A stretch of DNA of 64,000 bases. Source: Ornithinicoccus sp045032955 (lineage in GTDB: Bacteria; Actinomycetota; Actinomycetes; Actinomycetales; Dermatophilaceae). Below, in pieces: positions 61,829-64,000 of this stretch. Position numbers and translations under genes: made by a program. The stretch is from assembly GCF_045032955.1 (NCBI RefSeq), contig NZ_JBJFZU010000012.1, positions 62,001 through 126,000 of the forward strand, written 5' to 3'. The first letter of the stretch is position 1; each line of letters opens with the position of its first letter. The notes beneath the pieces were generated by a model. That model did not search any database and was not told the origin of the DNA. It was given only the letters and a program-made list of their open reading frames with translations.

Positions 61829-63085
61829 ATGGCGCCGTACCCCACCACCGTGCCCTTCGTCCCCGTGATCCTGGGCGCGGAGCTCGCGGCCTACACCCTG
61901 GCGCGGGCCTTCCACGCCGACCTCGGGGTGCGCGCGAGCGTGGTCAGTCGGACGGTGCCCTACGCGGTCCGCGGCTCGGCGGTGCTGGACCACGTGGCGT
62001 GCCCGGGGATGGACGACGACGAGACGCTGCTGGCGACGTTGCGCGGCATCGCGGACGCGCACCCCGGTCGCCGCGTGCTGGTGCTCGGGATCATCGACTC
62101 CTGGTGCACCACGCTCTCGCGGCTCGCCCCCCGGCTGGACGAGCGGTTCGCGGTGCCCTACCCGGACGTCGACCTGATGGAGCGGCTCTCCGACAAGGAG
62201 CAGTTCGCGCGGCTCTGCGGCGAGCTGGGGGTGGCCCACCCCCGGACCTCCTTCGTCCCGGACACCGCCGGGGCGCAGGAGGCCGTGGGCCTGCTGGGTG
62301 ACCTGCGCTGGCCGGTGGTGGTCAAGGCCGCCGACTCCGTCTCCTTCGGCACCCTGCTGTACGCCGGGAAGCAGAAGGTCGCCTACTGCGACTCACCCGC
62401 CGAGCTCACCGCCCTGCGGCAGCAGCTGGCCGCGGCCGGGTATACCGGGGGGTTGGTCGTGCAGGAGCGGATCCCCGGCGGCGACGACCAGATGCGGGTG
62501 CTCACCACCTACTCGGACGCCTCCGGGCGGGTGCGCTGGGGGCGGATGGGGCAGGTGCTGCTGGAGGACCACGACCCGATGCTGATCGGGAACCCGCTGG
62601 CCGTCGTGCACGGCGAGCACTCGGTCGCCACCGAGCAGGTGCGCGGGCTGCTGGAGCACGTGGGGTGGACCGGCTACGCCAACTTCGACGTCAAGGTGGA
62701 CCCGCGCGACGACACCGGCCACGTCTTCGAGCTCAACCCGCGGCTCGGGCGCTCGCACGCCTACATGAGCGCCGCCGGGCACCCCTTCCTGGTGCCGATG
62801 GTGCGCGAGCACGTGGAGGGCCGGGACCCGCTCGAGGACGTCGAGATGGGCGCGGAGACCGACGACTGGCTCTACTCGATCGTGCCGGTGCCGCTGCTGA
62901 TGCGGTACGTGACGGACGACCGGGTCCGCACCCGGTTGCGGCGGATCCGCCGGGAGGGCCGGGTGCTGCGCCCGCTGCGGTATGCCGCCGACCACGGTCG
63001 TGAGCGCCGTCTCGCGCAGCTGAAGAACGACGTGCACTACGTGCGGGACTTCGCCACCCACCATCGCTCGCCGGTGACCGGATGA
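61829..63085 (+). CDS. ATP-grasp carboxylate-amine ligase (D-aspartate ligase-like)
   Basis: A 418-residue ATP-grasp enzyme. The N-terminal part reads VILGAELAAYTLARAFH; ATP-grasp motifs are SDKEQFARLCGELGV, WPVVVKAADSV, LVVQERIPGGDDQMR, and the metal-binding GHVFELNPRLGRSHAYMSAAG. It resembles enzymes joining amino acids by ATP, including the D-aspartate ligase (Asl) of lactic bacteria that makes D-Asp cross-bridges. The ATG follows TAACTT with 7 nt between. It overlaps an Asp/Glu racemase gene by 4 bp, which supports a D-amino acid substrate; that is inference. Confidence 0.83.
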   Translation: MAPYPTTVPFVPVILGAELAAYTLARAFHADLGVRASVVSRTVPYAVRGSAVLDHVACPGMDDDETLLATLRGIADAHPGRRVLVLGIIDSWCTTLSRLAPRLDERFAVPYPDVDLMERLSDKEQFARLCGELGVAHPRTSFVPDTAGAQEAVGLLGDLRWPVVVKAADSVSFGTLLYAGKQKVAYCDSPAELTALRQQLAAAGYTGGLVVQERIPGGDDQMRVLTTYSDASGRVRWGRMGQVLLEDHDPMLIGNPLAVVHGEHSVATEQVRGLLEHVGWTGYANFDVKVDPRDDTGHVFELNPRLGRSHAYMSAAGHPFLVPMVREHVEGRDPLEDVEMGAETDDWLYSIVPVPLLMRYVTDDRVRTRLRRIRREGRVLRPLRYAADHGRERRLAQLKNDVHYVRDFATHHRSPVTG

Positions 63086-63861
63086 GCGGGGGACGCGACG
63101 AGCGGCTGCTGCCGGACACCTGGCGGCGTCCGGTGCTGGGCGTGCTCGGCGGGATGGGCCCGGCCGCCACCGTCACCTTCCTGGATGCGCTGGTGCGGGC
63201 GACCCCGGCGGCCCGGGACCAGGACCACATCGACACGGTCGTCCTCGGGCACGCCACCACGCCCGACCGGACCGCCCGGCTGCAGGACGACACCACCGCC
63301 GACCCGGTGCCCTACCTGATGGGGGACCTGGAGCTGCTGGGGCGGCTGGGGGCCGACCTCGCGGTGATCGTCTGCAACACGGCACACGCCTTCCTGCCCG
63401 CCGACCTGCCGGTGCCGCTGCTGTCGCTGATCGAGGTGGGCGCCCGGGGAGCGGTCCGGGCCGCAGGTGGTCCTGGGGGCGCTGACGGTGCGGGGGCCGG
63501 GGGTGGTGATGCCGCCCGTCGACCCCGGGTGATGCTGCTGGCCACCGACGGCACCCGGGGCAGCGGGCTCTACCAGCGGGCGCTCGAGGCCGCCGGGGCC
63601 CAGGTGCTGCTGCCGGAGGCGGCCGGCCAGGCCGAGGTGATGGCGGTGATCTACCAGGGGGTCAAGGCCGGGGTCGAGGTGCCGACCGGGGACTTCCTCG
63701 ACCTCGTGGGACGGCTGCGCGGCGACGCCGACGCGGTCCTGCTGGGCTGCACGGAGCTGTCGGTGCTCGCGGACCAGGCGGGTGATGGGCTGCCGTACGA
63801 CGTGGTCGACGCCCAGGCGGCGCTGGTCACCGAGGTGCTGGCCACCCTCATCCCGTCCTGA
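63082..63861 (+). CDS. Aspartate/glutamate racemase family protein
   Basis: A 259-residue cofactor-independent racemase of the Asp/Glu/hydantoin superfamily. The opening motif is VLGVLGGMGPAATVTFLDALV, the first catalytic Cys is in VIVCNTAHAF (with Thr and His), and the second in LLGCTELSVLAD. A Gly/Ala-rich insertion of about 25 residues (about 120-145) is unusual. It would supply D-Asp or D-Glu to the ligase encoded 4 bp before it. MurI-type glutamate racemase is a less likely alternative, given the GGMGPAAT motif typical of aspartate racemases. Confidence 0.87.
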   Translation: MSGGRDERLLPDTWRRPVLGVLGGMGPAATVTFLDALVRATPAARDQDHIDTVVLGHATTPDRTARLQDDTTADPVPYLMGDLELLGRLGADLAVIVCNTAHAFLPADLPVPLLSLIEVGARGAVRAAGGPGGADGAGAGGGDAARRPRVMLLATDGTRGSGLYQRALEAAGAQVLLPEAAGQAEVMAVIYQGVKAGVEVPTGDFLDLVGRLRGDADAVLLGCTELSVLADQAGDGLPYDVVDAQAALVTEVLATLIPS

Positions 63862-63883
63862 CCGGCTCCCTCCAGCCCACTCT

Positions 63884-63950
63884 TCTCGACCGAGCGTCGC
63901 TCGTGGTTGCACTCAGACCCACCGAGCGTCGCTCGTGGTCGCCGCGCACA
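63884..63950 (+). repeat. 32-bp dispersed repeat pair
   Basis: GACCGAGCGTCGCTCGTGG at 63888 and CACCGAGCGTCGCTCGTGG at 63920 are 32 bp apart, with TTGCACTCAGACC between. It begins 27 bp after the racemase stop. Confidence 0.9.
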
Positions 63951-64000
63951 CGTCGGTCGTACCCGGGGTCTACCGTGGGCACGTCTACGTCAACGACGAC
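63951..64000. other. Window end, possible promoter
   Basis: TACCGT at 63971 may be a -10 box for a gene beginning at or beyond the right edge. No start can be set. Confidence 0.3.

Overview
The window is very GC-rich (about 70-73% by eye), densely packed actinobacterial chromosome. Support comes from pervasive GTG/ATG starts with TANNNT boxes 6-8 nt upstream, actinobacterial genes such as a DUF3073 protein, an EtfD-like Fe-S reductase, an F420/LLM-type oxidoreductase and an epsilon-type serine acetyltransferase, and short 4-bp overlaps inside operons. Ornithinimicrobium/Serinicoccus-like Micrococcales would fit (very high GC and a possible D-amino acid cross-bridge gene pair), but that placement is inference. 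I see no prophage, insertion sequence, rRNA operon or CRISPR array.

Layout. 1-5015: oligopeptide ABC importer operon (binding protein cut by the window edge, two permeases, two ATPases). 5165-10076: membrane protein, AbgT-type transporter with M20 amidohydrolase, divergent P1/NylC-like peptidase; together a peptide/amide uptake and hydrolysis module. 10212-16672: purU, an SDR, DinB protein, acyl-CoA ligase, class III aminotransferase with cutA, tRNA-Gly, dcd. 16822-20814: Fe-S electron-transfer protein, then cysK-cysE. 20856-24167: YtxH-like protein, cold-shock protein, LCP protein, tRNA-Ser (TGA), tRNA-Ser (GCT), tRNA-Arg (ACG). 24192-30499: a minus-strand cluster of GAF histidine kinase, TasA/CalY-like fibre protein, SipW-type signal peptidase, Ig-domain secreted protein, response regulator and a histidine kinase with a degenerate ATPase domain; this is my best candidate for a distinct surface-fibre system. 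30568-38418: hydroxyacid dehydrogenase with aminotransferase, sugar MFS, AbiEi/DUF559 protein, lipoprotein hydrolase, deformylase, membrane proteins. 38566-45163: MarR/EamA pair, aminotransferase, upp, tadA, tRNA-Ser (CGA), small proteins. 45191-49681: HerA/DUF853 ATPase, LysR/MFS pair, tRNA-Ser (GGA). 49780-54422: SRP RNA, arcA, sterol-carrier protein, ArsR/MFS pair, LLM oxidoreductase. 54551-60266: CWB2 cell-wall protein, two paralogous membrane proteins, purF, purM, membrane protein, DUF3073. 60431-63861: CopC-like protein, YigZ, then an ATP-grasp ligase overlapping an Asp/Glu racemase, a plausible D-amino acid peptidoglycan-bridge pair.

Three window-wide signals are not gene features. (1) A dispersed intergenic repeat family with core GACCGRGCG, in tandem at exactly 22 bp (three loci) or 32 bp (five loci), often touching or providing gene ends. 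(2) The octamer GGTATGCC, seen about 37 times on either strand where about 2 are expected, which also sets how Tyr-Ala and Ala-Tyr are encoded. (3) Widespread leaderless-type promoters, in places built as overlapping divergent -10 boxes or with operators lying on the start codon.
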